Under the pieces are notes generated by a model. The model was not told where the DNA came from and made no database searches. It saw nothing but the letters and a program-made list of their open reading frames with translations. A stretch of 64,000 bases of DNA, taken from NCBI GenBank assembly GCA_964538875.1, contig CAZIHO010000001.1, positions 1 to 64,000 of the forward strand, in the 5' to 3' direction. This document shows positions 35,861-44,456 of this stretch, in pieces. Source of the stretch: CAZIHO01 sp964538875. Lineage in GTDB: Bacteria; Pseudomonadota; Gammaproteobacteria; Chromatiales; Chromatiaceae. Within the stretch, counting starts at the first letter, position 1; every line of letters starts with the position of its first letter. Made by a program: the position numbers and the translations under genes.

Positions 35861-36360
35861 GGGCTGGTCAACTCGTTGCCAAAGTTTTCCGCCCGGTCAA
35901 AAAAGGTGCGGTAGTCGATGTAGTGGCTGCCGTCGCAGGAGAAGGTCATGCCGATGATGCCGTTGATGCGGTTCACCGAGGCGTTGCGCAGGTAAATGGT
36001 TTCGTCCACGGTGCGCAACTGGCTGAATTCCGCCAAGATGCGCTCCAACCCGTCCTCGTCCATGAGGGGGCGCAGGTGGTCGATGGTCTGGTCCCGGAAC
36101 TGGTCTAGAAAGCCCGGTGCCAATACTTCTTCCCGGACATAAATGCGGGAGCGGTACACGTCATCGCAAAACCAGCAGCTCAACTGACAGGAGGAATAAT
36201 GGACCTTGCAATGGAACACGCCCTTGCGGGTCAGCAGGGCGCGCAGGATGCCATGCACCTGCTCCAGGTGGGTGTCGAACAGGCTCTCGACCCGCCGCTG
36301 CGAGAACAGGAATTCTCGCACCATGGGGTCGCCCTTTACCTGTAGCCAGCTATTCGGCAT
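35857..36360 (-). CDS. Small protein with a CX3CX2C motif, function unknown
   Basis: This 167-aa soluble protein is not recognised. Its most striking element is CQLSCWFC at about residues 58-65, a CX3CX2C spacing like that of radical SAM enzymes, preceded by another Cys at 51. The rest of a radical SAM barrel, which would need well over 100 more residues and a GGE-type motif, is not present. The C-terminal half contains IYLRNASVNRINGIIGM and HYIDYRTFFDRAENFG. It could bind an Fe-S cluster or zinc. It is coupled to a 71-aa gene and diverges from the cytochrome c' gene. Confidence 0.6.
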   Translation of the reverse strand: MPNSWLQVKGDPMVREFLFSQRRVESLFDTHLEQVHGILRALLTRKGVFHCKVHYSSCQLSCWFCDDVYRSRIYVREEVLAPGFLDQFRDQTIDHLRPLMDEDGLERILAEFSQLRTVDETIYLRNASVNRINGIIGMTFSCDGSHYIDYRTFFDRAENFGNELTSP

Positions 36361-36578
36361 TCTGTTCTCCAGTGGATGGGGGAATGGGGACGGACGCCAA
36401 AAATTCTAGCCCGTGCCAGGCGGCTGTGGGGGAGATCCAGCCCAATTCAGGACCCGGCTTAGGTCTGGAGCGGCCCAACCCCGGGGACCACCGAAGCTAC
36501 TGTCCTTGAAATCCCGGTGGCGCCATACCATCTCTCCATTCCAGACTGCTTGCCGTTTGCCAACCGAAGGAGAAACTG
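36361..36578. other. Divergent intergenic region before cytochrome c'
   Basis: This 218-bp region separates the Cys-motif gene from the cytochrome c' gene and should hold both promoters. I see no strong consensus promoter or long inverted repeat. Confidence 0.3.
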
Positions 36579-37034
36579 ATGGGTAAGACTCCCCTGCTGC
36601 TGTCCGCCCTGGCGGTGACCATGGCCCTCGCGTTACCCCTGGCCCAAGCCAAGGGCGGTTCCAAGGCGGTTGACTATCGTCAGAGCATCATGAGTATCTA
36701 TAAGTGGAATCTCGACCCTATGGTGGCGATGGTCAAGGGGGATCAGCCCTTCGACCAGGCCCGCTTTGCCGCCCTGGCCAAGGATCTGCACCGGGCGTCT
36801 CAACTGGATTTGCCGGGGGGCTTCCCCAAGGGTTCCGATGAGGGGGATACGGATGCCCGTCCCGAGGTGTGGAGCGATGGGGACGGCTTCAAGAGCCAGT
36901 TCGGCAATTTCCAACAGGCCGCCGCTGCCTTGGCCACTGCCGCCGAGGGGGGCGACCTAGAAGCCATCAAACCCAAGTTCGGGGAGGTGGGCAAGGCTTG
37001 CAAGGGGTGCCACGACAAGTATCGAGCCGATTAG
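36579..37034 (+). CDS. Cytochrome c' (class II)
   Basis: This 151-aa periplasmic protein has a signal peptide of about 25 residues and the class II pattern: four-helix bundle with a C-terminal heme motif CKGCH at 141-145. DYRQSIMSIYKWNLDPMVAMVKG near residue 32 and PEVWSDGDGF near 95 fit the cytochrome c' family, which binds NO and other gases at five-coordinate heme. GAAGGAG precedes the ATG. Genes for partner enzymes are not adjacent. Confidence 0.92.
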   Translation: MGKTPLLLSALAVTMALALPLAQAKGGSKAVDYRQSIMSIYKWNLDPMVAMVKGDQPFDQARFAALAKDLHRASQLDLPGGFPKGSDEGDTDARPEVWSDGDGFKSQFGNFQQAAAALATAAEGGDLEAIKPKFGEVGKACKGCHDKYRAD

Positions 37035-37169
37035 ACCGCCGGACGGTCCAGCCAGCCGTCGAGGAACACCTTTGCGGCGCCGGTCCTTGGGTATCATCCG
37101 GGACAATTAAGCCGATTCCCGCCGGCGCGGGGGTCGGCTGCTGGTTTTTACGGGCGGGGGACAACGAAC

Positions 37170-38132
37170 ATGGCACAGTGGCGCGGCGTGTTGCTGGACC
37201 TGGACACCATCGACCGGCAGGACTTGGACCTGAGCGGCCTGAACCGGGTGTGCGGACATTGGGACCGGTATCCGGGAACCCAGCCGGACCAAGTCCGGGA
37301 GCGGATCCGGGGTGCCCAGGTGGTGGTGACCAATAAGGTGGTGCTGGACCGGCCGATCCTGGAATCGGCTGCCGACCTGCGGCTGGTGTGTGTGGCTGCC
37401 ACCGGCACCAATAACCTGGACTTAGTCGCCGCCCGGGAGTTGGGCATTCCGGTCGCCAACGTGGTGGGCTATTCCACCCCGTCGGTGGTGCAGCATGTAT
37501 TCGCCATGATCCTGGCGTTCGCGACCCGCTGGCCCGACTATGCCCGCGACATCCGGGCCGGCGCCTGGCAAAGCTCCGGCCAATTTTGCCTATTGGATTA
37601 CCCGATCTGGGAACTGGCCGGACGCCGCTTGGGCATCGTCGGCCATGGGACCTTGGGCAAGGCGGTGGCCGAGGTGGCCAAGGGGTTCGGCATGGAGGTG
37701 TGGGTAGCGCAGCGCCCGGGCCGCGACGCCCAGGCCGGGCGGGTACCCCTCAAGGAATTACTGCCCGAGGTGGCGGTGCTGAGCCTGCACTGTCCCCTGA
37801 CGCGGGAGACCCAGGGTCTGATTGGCGCGCCGGAACTGGCGCTGATGCGTCCGGACGCGGTGCTCATCAACGCGGCCCGGGGCGGGGTGGTGGATGAGCA
37901 AGCGCTGGCGGACGCGCTTCGCCGGGGCCAAATAGCCGGCGCCGGGGTGGACGTGCTGACCTGCGAACCCCCCAGGGACGGCAATCCCCTGCTGGCCCCG
38001 GATATTCCCAACCTGATTCTCACCCCCCATACCGCCTGGGCGAGCCGGGAAGCCCGGCAACGTCTGATGAACGAAATCATTGCCAACATCCAGGCGTTTC
38101 GCCAGGGCGGCGAGCGCAACCGGGTCGCTTGA
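37170..38132 (+). CDS. D-2-hydroxyacid dehydrogenase, NAD(P)-dependent
   Basis: This 320-aa enzyme reduces 2-oxoacids to D-2-hydroxyacids or the reverse. The nucleotide loop is GIVGHGTLG at about 155-163. The catalytic trio is intact: Arg in INAARGG, Glu in CEPPRDG, and His in ILTPHTAW. It most resembles glycerate dehydrogenase/hydroxypyruvate reductase (HprA-like), a step of C1 and photorespiratory metabolism; phosphoglycerate dehydrogenase lacks support because no regulatory ACT domain is present. A GGGGGA precedes the start. The heme oxygenase gene follows immediately. Confidence 0.85.
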   Translation: MAQWRGVLLDLDTIDRQDLDLSGLNRVCGHWDRYPGTQPDQVRERIRGAQVVVTNKVVLDRPILESAADLRLVCVAATGTNNLDLVAARELGIPVANVVGYSTPSVVQHVFAMILAFATRWPDYARDIRAGAWQSSGQFCLLDYPIWELAGRRLGIVGHGTLGKAVAEVAKGFGMEVWVAQRPGRDAQAGRVPLKELLPEVAVLSLHCPLTRETQGLIGAPELALMRPDAVLINAARGGVVDEQALADALRRGQIAGAGVDVLTCEPPRDGNPLLAPDIPNLILTPHTAWASREARQRLMNEIIANIQAFRQGGERNRVA

Positions 38133-38133
38133 G

Positions 38134-38817
38134 ATGGGCGGCAGCCCCCCACGCGCAGGGGTCGGGTATCCGGGCGCATCGCCACCGGACACGGCCCATG
38201 CGGGGGGCAGCCTGCGCGCCCGGCTGCTGGCTGCCACCCATGCCGAACATGCCCGGATCAATCGTCATCCCCGGCTGGCGGGTCTGACTCGGCCTGGCTA
38301 TAGCTTGGCCCAGTACCGGACCCTGCTGCCGGTTTACCACCGCTTTTATGGGCTGGTGGAAGGGGCCGTGCTAGAGCGTCTTAAGGCGGATGCCGTGGAT
38401 TTTTCTTACCAGGAGCGGCGCAAGTTGCCCTGGCTGGACCAGGATTTGGCGGTCCTGGGGCTGTCGCCGCCGGTGCTTGGGGCCGGGCCGGCCTGTCGGT
38501 GCGCCGACTTGGCGGAAGCGATCGGCGCCCTCTATCCCATCGAGGGCTCCACCTTGGGCGGCCAGCTGATCCTAGGGCACCTGCGGGACAACCTGGGCCT
38601 CACCGCCACCACCGGGGCCCGCTTCTTTCATGGTTACGGGGCGGATACCCAACGGCGCTGGGCGGAATTTCTCGCCTTCGCGGAACGGTTGGTGGCGGAC
38701 CCGGACGGGCAGGAGCGGGCAGCGCGGATGGCCGTCCAAGTGTTCCGGTTGTTGCGGACCCTGTTGGATGACGAAACCGCTACCCCGGGCGGTCCTGGCG
38801 GGCTGGTTCGCCCCTAG
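38134..38817 (+). CDS. Heme oxygenase, biliverdin-producing
   Basis: This 227-aa all-helical protein matches bacterial heme oxygenases of the HemO/BphO type. LRARLLAATHAEHARINRHP carries the proximal-His region, GYSLAQYRTLL and YRFYGLVE-like HRFYGLVE are in the family core, and IGALYPIEGSTLGGQLIL includes the distal-helix Gly motif. It would open heme to biliverdin, iron and CO. The ATG is 1 nt after the dehydrogenase stop, so they are co-translated. No phytochrome gene is in the window, so iron acquisition from heme is as likely as chromophore supply. Confidence 0.85.
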   Translation: MGGSPPRAGVGYPGASPPDTAHAGGSLRARLLAATHAEHARINRHPRLAGLTRPGYSLAQYRTLLPVYHRFYGLVEGAVLERLKADAVDFSYQERRKLPWLDQDLAVLGLSPPVLGAGPACRCADLAEAIGALYPIEGSTLGGQLILGHLRDNLGLTATTGARFFHGYGADTQRRWAEFLAFAERLVADPDGQERAARMAVQVFRLLRTLLDDETATPGGPGGLVRP

Positions 38818-38875
38818 GGGAGCACCAGCCGCGCCAGATTAGGGAACCCCTGAGCCGGGATTCCCCACTCACTTC

Positions 38876-40021
38876 CTAACGCCGGTCCATGGGCACGTAA
38901 GGACGATTTTCCGGGCCGACGTAATTGGCGCTCGGCCGGATGATCTTGCCGTCCTGACGTTGCTCCATCACATGGGCAGCCCAGCCCGAGGTGCGGGCGA
39001 TGACGAAGATGGGCGTGAACATCGGGGTGGGAATTCCCATCAGGTGGTAGGCCACGGCAGAAAACCAGTCCAGGTTTGGGAACATCTTTTTGACTTCCCA
39101 CATGACGGCTTCCAGCCGGTCGGCCACGTTGTACATACGCAAGTCACGGGCTTCCTCGGCGAGGCGGTGGGCGACGAACTTGATGATCTTGTTGCGGGGA
39201 TCAGCCACCGTATAGACCGGATGACCGAAGCCGATGACGATCTCCTTGCGTTCGATCCGCTCCCGGATGTCCGCTTCCGCCTCGTCCACGCTGGTATAGC
39301 GGCGTTGGATGTCGCAGGCTACCTCGTTGGCGCCGCCATGCTTGGGGCCGCGCAGGGCGCCGATGGCGCCAGCGATGGCGGAGTAAATGTCGGCGCCGGT
39401 GCCGGCGATGACCCGGGCGGTGAAGGTGGAGGCGTTGTACTCGTGCTCTGCGTACAGGTTCAGGGACGTGTGCATGGCCCGCACCCAGGAATCGGACGGC
39501 CGCCGCCCGTGCAACAGGTGCAGAAAGTGCCCGCCGATGGAGTCGTCGTCCGTTTCCACGTCGATGCGGCGGCCATTTTGGGCGTAGTGGTACCAGTACA
39601 GCAGCATCGACGCGAAGGACGCCATCAGGCGGTCGCCGATGGCGCGGGCGCCGGCCACGCTCTGATCTTCCCGTTCCGGCGCCAGGGTGCCCAGCACCGA
39701 GCAGCCGGTGCGCATCACGTCCATGGGGTGGGCGGACGGGGGAATTTGCTCTAGAACCCGCTTGAGCGCCACCGGCAGACCCCGCATGCTCATCAGACGG
39801 TGCTTGTAGGACGCCAGTTCTGCCGAATTGGGCAGGTGGTCGTGGATCAGCAGGTAGGCGATTTCCTCGAACTCGGCACGATCCGCAAAATCCAGGATGT
39901 CGTAACCCCGGTAGTGGAGATCGTTGCCAGTGCGCCCCACGGTGCAAATGGCGGTATTGCCTGCGGTCGCGCCGGATAGGGCGACGGATTTTTTGGCCTT
40001 GGGAAGCACTTGTTCACTCAT
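38876..40021 (-). CDS. prpC: 2-methylcitrate synthase
   Basis: This 381-aa enzyme condenses propionyl-CoA with oxaloacetate in the methylcitrate cycle. It shows the citrate-synthase fold with GLRGPKHGGANE-like GALRGPKHGGANEVA, the catalytic His region VIGFGHPVYTVADPR, and an Asp/His active-site set; MDVMRTGCSVLG is typical for the methylcitrate version. The start at 40021 has GAGGAA at 6 nt; upstream open codons lack homology. It lies downstream of prpB (239-nt gap) and the GntR regulator. acnD and prpF are not seen here. Confidence 0.92.
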   Translation of the reverse strand: MSEQVLPKAKKSVALSGATAGNTAICTVGRTGNDLHYRGYDILDFADRAEFEEIAYLLIHDHLPNSAELASYKHRLMSMRGLPVALKRVLEQIPPSAHPMDVMRTGCSVLGTLAPEREDQSVAGARAIGDRLMASFASMLLYWYHYAQNGRRIDVETDDDSIGGHFLHLLHGRRPSDSWVRAMHTSLNLYAEHEYNASTFTARVIAGTGADIYSAIAGAIGALRGPKHGGANEVACDIQRRYTSVDEAEADIRERIERKEIVIGFGHPVYTVADPRNKIIKFVAHRLAEEARDLRMYNVADRLEAVMWEVKKMFPNLDWFSAVAYHLMGIPTPMFTPIFVIARTSGWAAHVMEQRQDGKIIRPSANYVGPENRPYVPMDRR

Positions 40022-40260
40022 AACCAATTCCTCGGGGATGTGGCGGGCCATGCTAGTGTTGGATCTATGCCCTGGCCGAGGGAACCGGGGAGCCATGGCC
40101 ATCACTCTCCGGCATCCGGGTTTGGGTTAGGTTCGCACCGCGCCAGGTTGTCCTAATCTGGACGGTGCTTGGCAAGAAATGGGTTTACTTTCCTTGCCGG
40201 CTCCGTCGTCGCCGGCGGGGCCGTCGACAACGTAAGCGCCTCCCTGCGCCCGGGGTGGAA

Positions 40261-41145
40261 CTATTTGCCCCGGGCGAACAGGTCGTCCAGTTTCTGCTCG
40301 TAGGCGTGGTAGCCCAGGAACTCGTACAGGTCCGCCCGGGTCTGCATCAGGCCTAGTACTGCCTGCTGGGAGCCGTCCCGGCGGATGGCCTCATAGACCT
40401 TGAGAGCGGCCTGGTTCATGGCCCGGAATGCAGATAGCGGATAGAGCACCAGGCCCACCTTGGCCGCCGCCAGTTGGCTGGTGCTGTACAGGGGCGTGGC
40501 GCCAAATTCGGTAATATTGGCCAACACCGGAACGCCCAGGGTGTCTGCGAAGCGCCGGTACATATCCAGATCCGTGATGGCTTCCGGAAACACCATGTCG
40601 GCACCTGCTTCCACGCAGGCCACCGCCCGTTCCAGGGCCGCATCCAGTCCTTCCACCGCCAGGGCGTCGGTACGGGCCATGATGACGAATTCCGGATCGG
40701 TGCGGGCGTCCACGGCGGCCTTGATGCGGTCCACCATTTCATCCTGGGGCACGATAGCCTTGCCGGGCCGGTGCCCGCAGCGTTTCTGACCGACCTGATC
40801 CTCGATATGGATAGCGCCGGCACCACACTTGATCATGGACCGAATGGCGCGGGCGATGTTGAAGGCGCCGCCCCAGCCGGTATCGATGTCCACCAATACC
40901 GGCAGACTGGTCACGTCGGTGATCCGGCGCAGGTCGGTGAGCACATCTTCCAGGCTAGTGATGCCCAGATCCGGGATACCGCAGGAGCCGGCTGCGACGC
41001 CGCCGCCGGAGATGTACAGGGCCTTGAAGCCGCTGGCCTCAGCCAGGCGGGCGTGATAGGCGTTGATGGTGCCAACCACCTGGAGCGGCTGCTCATCGCG
41101 GACCGCTTGACGGAAGCGGGCGCCGGGGGAAAGATTGTCGGCCAT
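40261..41145 (-). CDS. prpB: 2-methylisocitrate lyase
   Basis: This 294-aa enzyme splits 2-methylisocitrate to succinate and pyruvate. The catalytic Cys is in QKRCGHRPG, a PEP-mutase/isocitrate-lyase superfamily signature, and VDIDTGWG holds metal-binding Asp. GGGVAAGSCGIPDLG near residue 45 is conserved in PrpB. GGGAG lies 8 nt before the ATG at 41145. It would be read from the GntR gene promoter or one in the 198-nt gap between them. Confidence 0.94.
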   Translation of the reverse strand: MADNLSPGARFRQAVRDEQPLQVVGTINAYHARLAEASGFKALYISGGGVAAGSCGIPDLGITSLEDVLTDLRRITDVTSLPVLVDIDTGWGGAFNIARAIRSMIKCGAGAIHIEDQVGQKRCGHRPGKAIVPQDEMVDRIKAAVDARTDPEFVIMARTDALAVEGLDAALERAVACVEAGADMVFPEAITDLDMYRRFADTLGVPVLANITEFGATPLYSTSQLAAAKVGLVLYPLSAFRAMNQAALKVYEAIRRDGSQQAVLGLMQTRADLYEFLGYHAYEQKLDDLFARGK

Positions 41146-41343
41146 CTGTCGTTCTCCCGTGATGCTTGATCTGGCCGGAATCGACCCTCCTGGGCGATCC
41201 GGGCGGCGCCGAGGCCGGGATCGGCCGGGGCTCTCGCGGCGGCTTGCCGCACCGGGGCATCCTTGCTCCGGGTTATCCCACTGGTGGCTGGTCCGCATCG
41301 GCGGATGCTGCTGGGCTTCCAGGGGGCTCCCGCCCCGGGAAAC

Positions 41344-42066
41344 TTACTTCTCCCCTTCCCGGGGGGGTAAGGGCCCGGCGCCGATTTCGCCGCGCCGGCT
41401 CAATTGGCGTTCCACGTTGCGGCGCGAGGCGCGCACATGGGAGCGCATCAACATTTCCGCCTGCTCCCCGTCCCGGGCTTCCAGGGCGTCCACGATCAAC
41501 AGGTGTTCGGTGTAGGCGGGCTTTGCCCGGGGACTGGCCATGCCGAACTGGTAGCGATACATACGCACACTGTGATACAGGTCATCGCACAAGAGGCGCA
41601 CTAGGCGGGTATTGCCGCTGCCCTGGATGATGCGGAAATGGAAGTCCAGGTCGCCCTCCTGCTGGAAGTAGGCGCCCCCTTCGATGGACAACTGGCGCTG
41701 GTGCATTTCCACCAGCTCCCGCAATTCCGCCAGGGCGGTGGCGGACATGGCCTGGGCTGCCAATCGGGCCGCCGTACCTTCCAGGGCTTCCCGCACCGGG
41801 TAGAGTTCCAGTAACCGTTGCGCGGTCAGGGCCACCACCCGGGCGCCCACGTTGGGCCGCAGTTCCACCAGGTCACTGGCCGCCAGGCGCCGCAGCGCCT
41901 CCCGCAAGGGCCCCCGGCTCACCCCGTGGCGGCGGGCCAATTCCTGTTCGCTCAATTTACTGTTGGCCGGGATCTCGCCTTCCACGATCGCCTGGCGGAG
42001 CTGCACGAACAGCCGTTCTGCCATGGTGACCGGTTCTGGAGGAGTAGTCATGGGAATTCGCGACAT
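41344..42066 (-). CDS. GntR/FadR-family regulator of the prp genes
   Basis: This 240-aa protein has an N-terminal winged helix (LSEQELARRHGVSRGPLREALRRL) and a C-terminal FCD ligand domain (EGDLDFHFRIIQGSGNTRLVRL). FCD domains bind metal and often carboxylate ligands; methylcitrate is a plausible inducer. It lies upstream of prpB and prpC, which points to local control. The ATG at 42066 is used; an ATG at 42051 is an alternative. Neither has a clear Shine-Dalgarno, and a predicted operator overlaps this region. Confidence 0.85.
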   Translation of the reverse strand: MSRIPMTTPPEPVTMAERLFVQLRQAIVEGEIPANSKLSEQELARRHGVSRGPLREALRRLAASDLVELRPNVGARVVALTAQRLLELYPVREALEGTAARLAAQAMSATALAELRELVEMHQRQLSIEGGAYFQQEGDLDFHFRIIQGSGNTRLVRLLCDDLYHSVRMYRYQFGMASPRAKPAYTEHLLIVDALEARDGEQAEMLMRSHVRASRRNVERQLSRRGEIGAGPLPPREGEK

Positions 42067-42076
42067 TGTCAACAAT
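42065..42076. promoter_or_regulatory. GntR/FadR-type operator candidate, downstream site
   Basis: ATTGTCAACAAT is a near-perfect 12-bp palindrome with the ATTGT-N2-ACAAT form known for FadR-subfamily GntR proteins. It lies about 10-21 nt after the predicted transcription start and overlaps the possible start codon. Confidence 0.6.
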
Positions 42077-42092
42077 ACTTAAGTTATTGGCC

Positions 42093-42121
42093 TTTATATG
42101 GGTAATAATTACCGATGTCAA
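42093..42121 (-). promoter_or_regulatory. Near-consensus promoter of the GntR-prp locus
   Basis: On the minus strand, TTGACA (42116-42121) is a perfect -35 and TATAAA (42093-42098) a 5-of-6 -10, with exactly 17 bp between. The spacer contains a 13-nt dyad GGTAAT / ATTACC at 42101-42113. Transcription would start near 42086. Confidence 0.75.
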
Positions 42122-42126
42122 GCAGC

Positions 42127-42138
42127 ATTGTCGACATA
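42127..42138. promoter_or_regulatory. GntR/FadR-type operator candidate, upstream site
   Basis: TTGTCGACAT at 42128-42137 holds the palindrome TGTCGACA and matches the downstream site at most positions. It sits just upstream of the -35. The two sites lie about 62 bp apart, near six helical turns, and bracket the promoter. Confidence 0.5.
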
Positions 42139-42364
42139 TTGCGGCGCAGCATGGTCACCAGATGCGGGCCGGAAAGTCCCACCGGGCCCGCCAGGGAGCG
42201 GCTTGAATTAGGCCAGGAATTCGCTGGTATACTGCCCCAGGTTGTATGAATTGGCCGGGCCCCCGGTCCCGGTCCGAGGCGCCAAGGGGGGTCGTCCGCG
42301 TGTCGCTGCACAGGGCACGCCGACCCTCTCGGTAATAACGAGAGTCAAGTAAGGGGAAGGCCTG
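42139..42364 (+). other. Upstream region of the EF-G paralogue
   Basis: This region divides the GntR promoter from the EF-G-like gene. TATACT at 42228-42233 is a good -10, but the best -35, TTGAAT at 42203-42208, is 19 bp away, so the promoter is weak or its -35 is not needed. Confidence 0.35.
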
Positions 42365-44407
42365 ATGTCTGCCTACAGTACTGAGGACATAAGAAACATC
42401 GCATTGGTGGGTCAGTCCGGCGCGGGTAAGACGAGCCTGGTGGAGGCTCTGCTGGCGGCTGCTGGAGCTATCAAGGAGCCTGGCCGGGTGGACAAGGGCA
42501 CCACGGTTTGTGACTTCGATGCCATGGAGAAGGAATTTCAGCATTCCCTGGATATCGGCATCACCAGCCTGAATTCCCAGGGCGTACACGTCAATCTCAT
42601 CGACACCCCCGGATTCCCGGATTTCCTCGGCCGTACCATCAGTATTTTGCCGGCGGCGGAAACGGCGGCGGTGGTCATCAATGCCCAGAACGGCGTCGAG
42701 TCCACCACCCAGCGCTTGATGGAGGTGCTGGATCGGCGCTCCTTGTGCCGCCTGGTCATTGTCAATCAGATCGACCAGGTCAAGAATCTGGAAGCCGTGG
42801 TCAAGGGCATCCAACAGGCATTCGGTTCTGAGTGCCTGCCCATCAATCTACCGAGCGGCAATGGCGCCCAGGTGGTGGATTGCTATTTTCAGCCAGACGG
42901 CGGTGCCACGGACTTTTCTTCGGTGGCAGAAGCCCATGGCCGGATCATCGACCAGGTGGTCGAGGTGGACGAACAGTTGATGGAGTTGTATCTGGAGCAG
43001 GGCCAGGAGTTGGAGCCGGAGCAATTGCACGGCCCCTTCGAGAAAGCGCTGCGGGAAGGTCATTTGATTCCAATCTGCTTTGTCTCCGCCCAGACCGGCG
43101 CCGGGGTTTCTGCATTGATCGAGGTGTTTCGCCGCCTGATGCCCAATCCGACGGAGGGGAACCCGCCGCCCTTTATGAAGGGGGAAGGGGCCGGTTTGGA
43201 ACCGGTGCAGGTGAGTCCAGACCCCAATCTGCACGTGGTCGCCCATGTATTCAAGGTGCTCAACGACCCGTTCCGGGGCAAACTGGGCGTGTTCCGGGTG
43301 CATCAGGGAACCATCACTCCAGACACCCAGTTGTTCGTGGGCGATGCCCGCAAGGCATTCAAGGTCAATCGCCTATTTCGCTTGCACGGTGCCGAGCAAA
43401 TAGAAGTGCCGCGTGCGGTACCTGGTGATATTTGCGCAGTGGCGCGGGTGGAGGAGGTGCATTTCGACGCAGTGCTGCATGACTCCCATGATGAGGATCA
43501 TCACCACCTGAAAACCATGGAATGTCCGGTGCCCCTATTTGGGTTGGCGATTCATCCGGCCAAACGGGGTGACGAACAGAAGCTGACCGACGCCCTGCAC
43601 AAGCTAATGGACGAGGATCCTTGCTTCCATTTGGAACACAATGCCCACGCCAACGAGACGGTGATCCGGGGCCTGGGGGACCAGCATCTAAAGGTGGTGC
43701 TGCGTCGCTTGAACGAGCAATACCGGGTGGAGGTGGAAACCCATCCGCCCAGCATCCCCTATCTGGAAACCATTACCGGGTCAGCAGAAGGCCATCATCG
43801 GCATAAAAAGCAGACCGGCGGCGCCGGCCAGTTCGGTGAGGTGTTCCTGCGGGTGTTGCCGCTGGAACGGGGTGCCGGATTTGTGTTCAAGGATGCCACC
43901 GTGGGCGGTTCCATACCCGGCCAGTTCCTGCCGGCGGTGGAAAAGGGCGTACGCCAGGTGTTGGAGGAGGGCGCCATCGCGGGCTATCCCCTCATGGATG
44001 TCCAGGTGGAAGTGTTCGACGGCAAATTCCATCCCGTGGACTCCAAGGAAATTGCCTTCATCACCGCCGGCAAGCGGGCCTTCCTGGACGCAGTGCAAAA
44101 GGCGCGGCCCGTGGTGTTGGAGCCGATCGTAACCATCCAAATCCTGGCACCCAACGCCAACATGGGCGACCTGACCGGGGACCTATCCACCAAGCGCGGC
44201 CGCATTTCCGGTAGCGAGGCCCTGTCCAACAACCGGGTGCTCATCAAGGGCTTGGTGCCCTTGGCGGAATTGGACGGCTACGATGCCCGGCTCAAGTCCA
44301 TCACCGGCGGCGAGGGCACCTACAGCATCGAGATGAGTCATTACGAGGCGGTGCCGGCCAACATCCAAAAGCAACTGGCGGAAGGATTCCACCAGCATCT
44401 GGAGTAG
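42365..44407 (+). CDS. Elongation factor G paralogue (EF-G2-like)
   Basis: This 680-aa GTPase has the full EF-G architecture: G domain, domain II, and EF-G domains III-V. G1 is GQSGAGKTS (16-24), G3 is DTPGFPDF (80-87) and G4 reads NQID (134-137) rather than NKMD. The His that normally follows DTPG in translational GTPases is Phe. Such changes are typical of EF-G2-type paralogues, which may act in translocation under special conditions or in ribosome recycling. A strong GGGGAAGG precedes the ATG. No ribosomal genes are adjacent, so it is not the str-operon copy. Confidence 0.85.
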   Translation: MSAYSTEDIRNIALVGQSGAGKTSLVEALLAAAGAIKEPGRVDKGTTVCDFDAMEKEFQHSLDIGITSLNSQGVHVNLIDTPGFPDFLGRTISILPAAETAAVVINAQNGVESTTQRLMEVLDRRSLCRLVIVNQIDQVKNLEAVVKGIQQAFGSECLPINLPSGNGAQVVDCYFQPDGGATDFSSVAEAHGRIIDQVVEVDEQLMELYLEQGQELEPEQLHGPFEKALREGHLIPICFVSAQTGAGVSALIEVFRRLMPNPTEGNPPPFMKGEGAGLEPVQVSPDPNLHVVAHVFKVLNDPFRGKLGVFRVHQGTITPDTQLFVGDARKAFKVNRLFRLHGAEQIEVPRAVPGDICAVARVEEVHFDAVLHDSHDEDHHHLKTMECPVPLFGLAIHPAKRGDEQKLTDALHKLMDEDPCFHLEHNAHANETVIRGLGDQHLKVVLRRLNEQYRVEVETHPPSIPYLETITGSAEGHHRHKKQTGGAGQFGEVFLRVLPLERGAGFVFKDATVGGSIPGQFLPAVEKGVRQVLEEGAIAGYPLMDVQVEVFDGKFHPVDSKEIAFITAGKRAFLDAVQKARPVVLEPIVTIQILAPNANMGDLTGDLSTKRGRISGSEALSNNRVLIKGLVPLAELDGYDARLKSITGGEGTYSIEMSHYEAVPANIQKQLAEGFHQHLE

Positions 44408-44423
44408 GCTTGAGTTGACTGCG

Positions 44424-44445
44424 GGCCGGGAAAGGAATCCCGGCC
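44424..44445. terminator. Hairpin between convergent EF-G paralogue and phosphatase genes
   Basis: Perfect 8-bp arms GGCCGGGA and TCCCGGCC with a 6-nt loop lie 17 nt after the EF-G stop. No T tract follows on either strand. Confidence 0.45.
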
Positions 44446-44456
44446 AGGCAGCCGGG

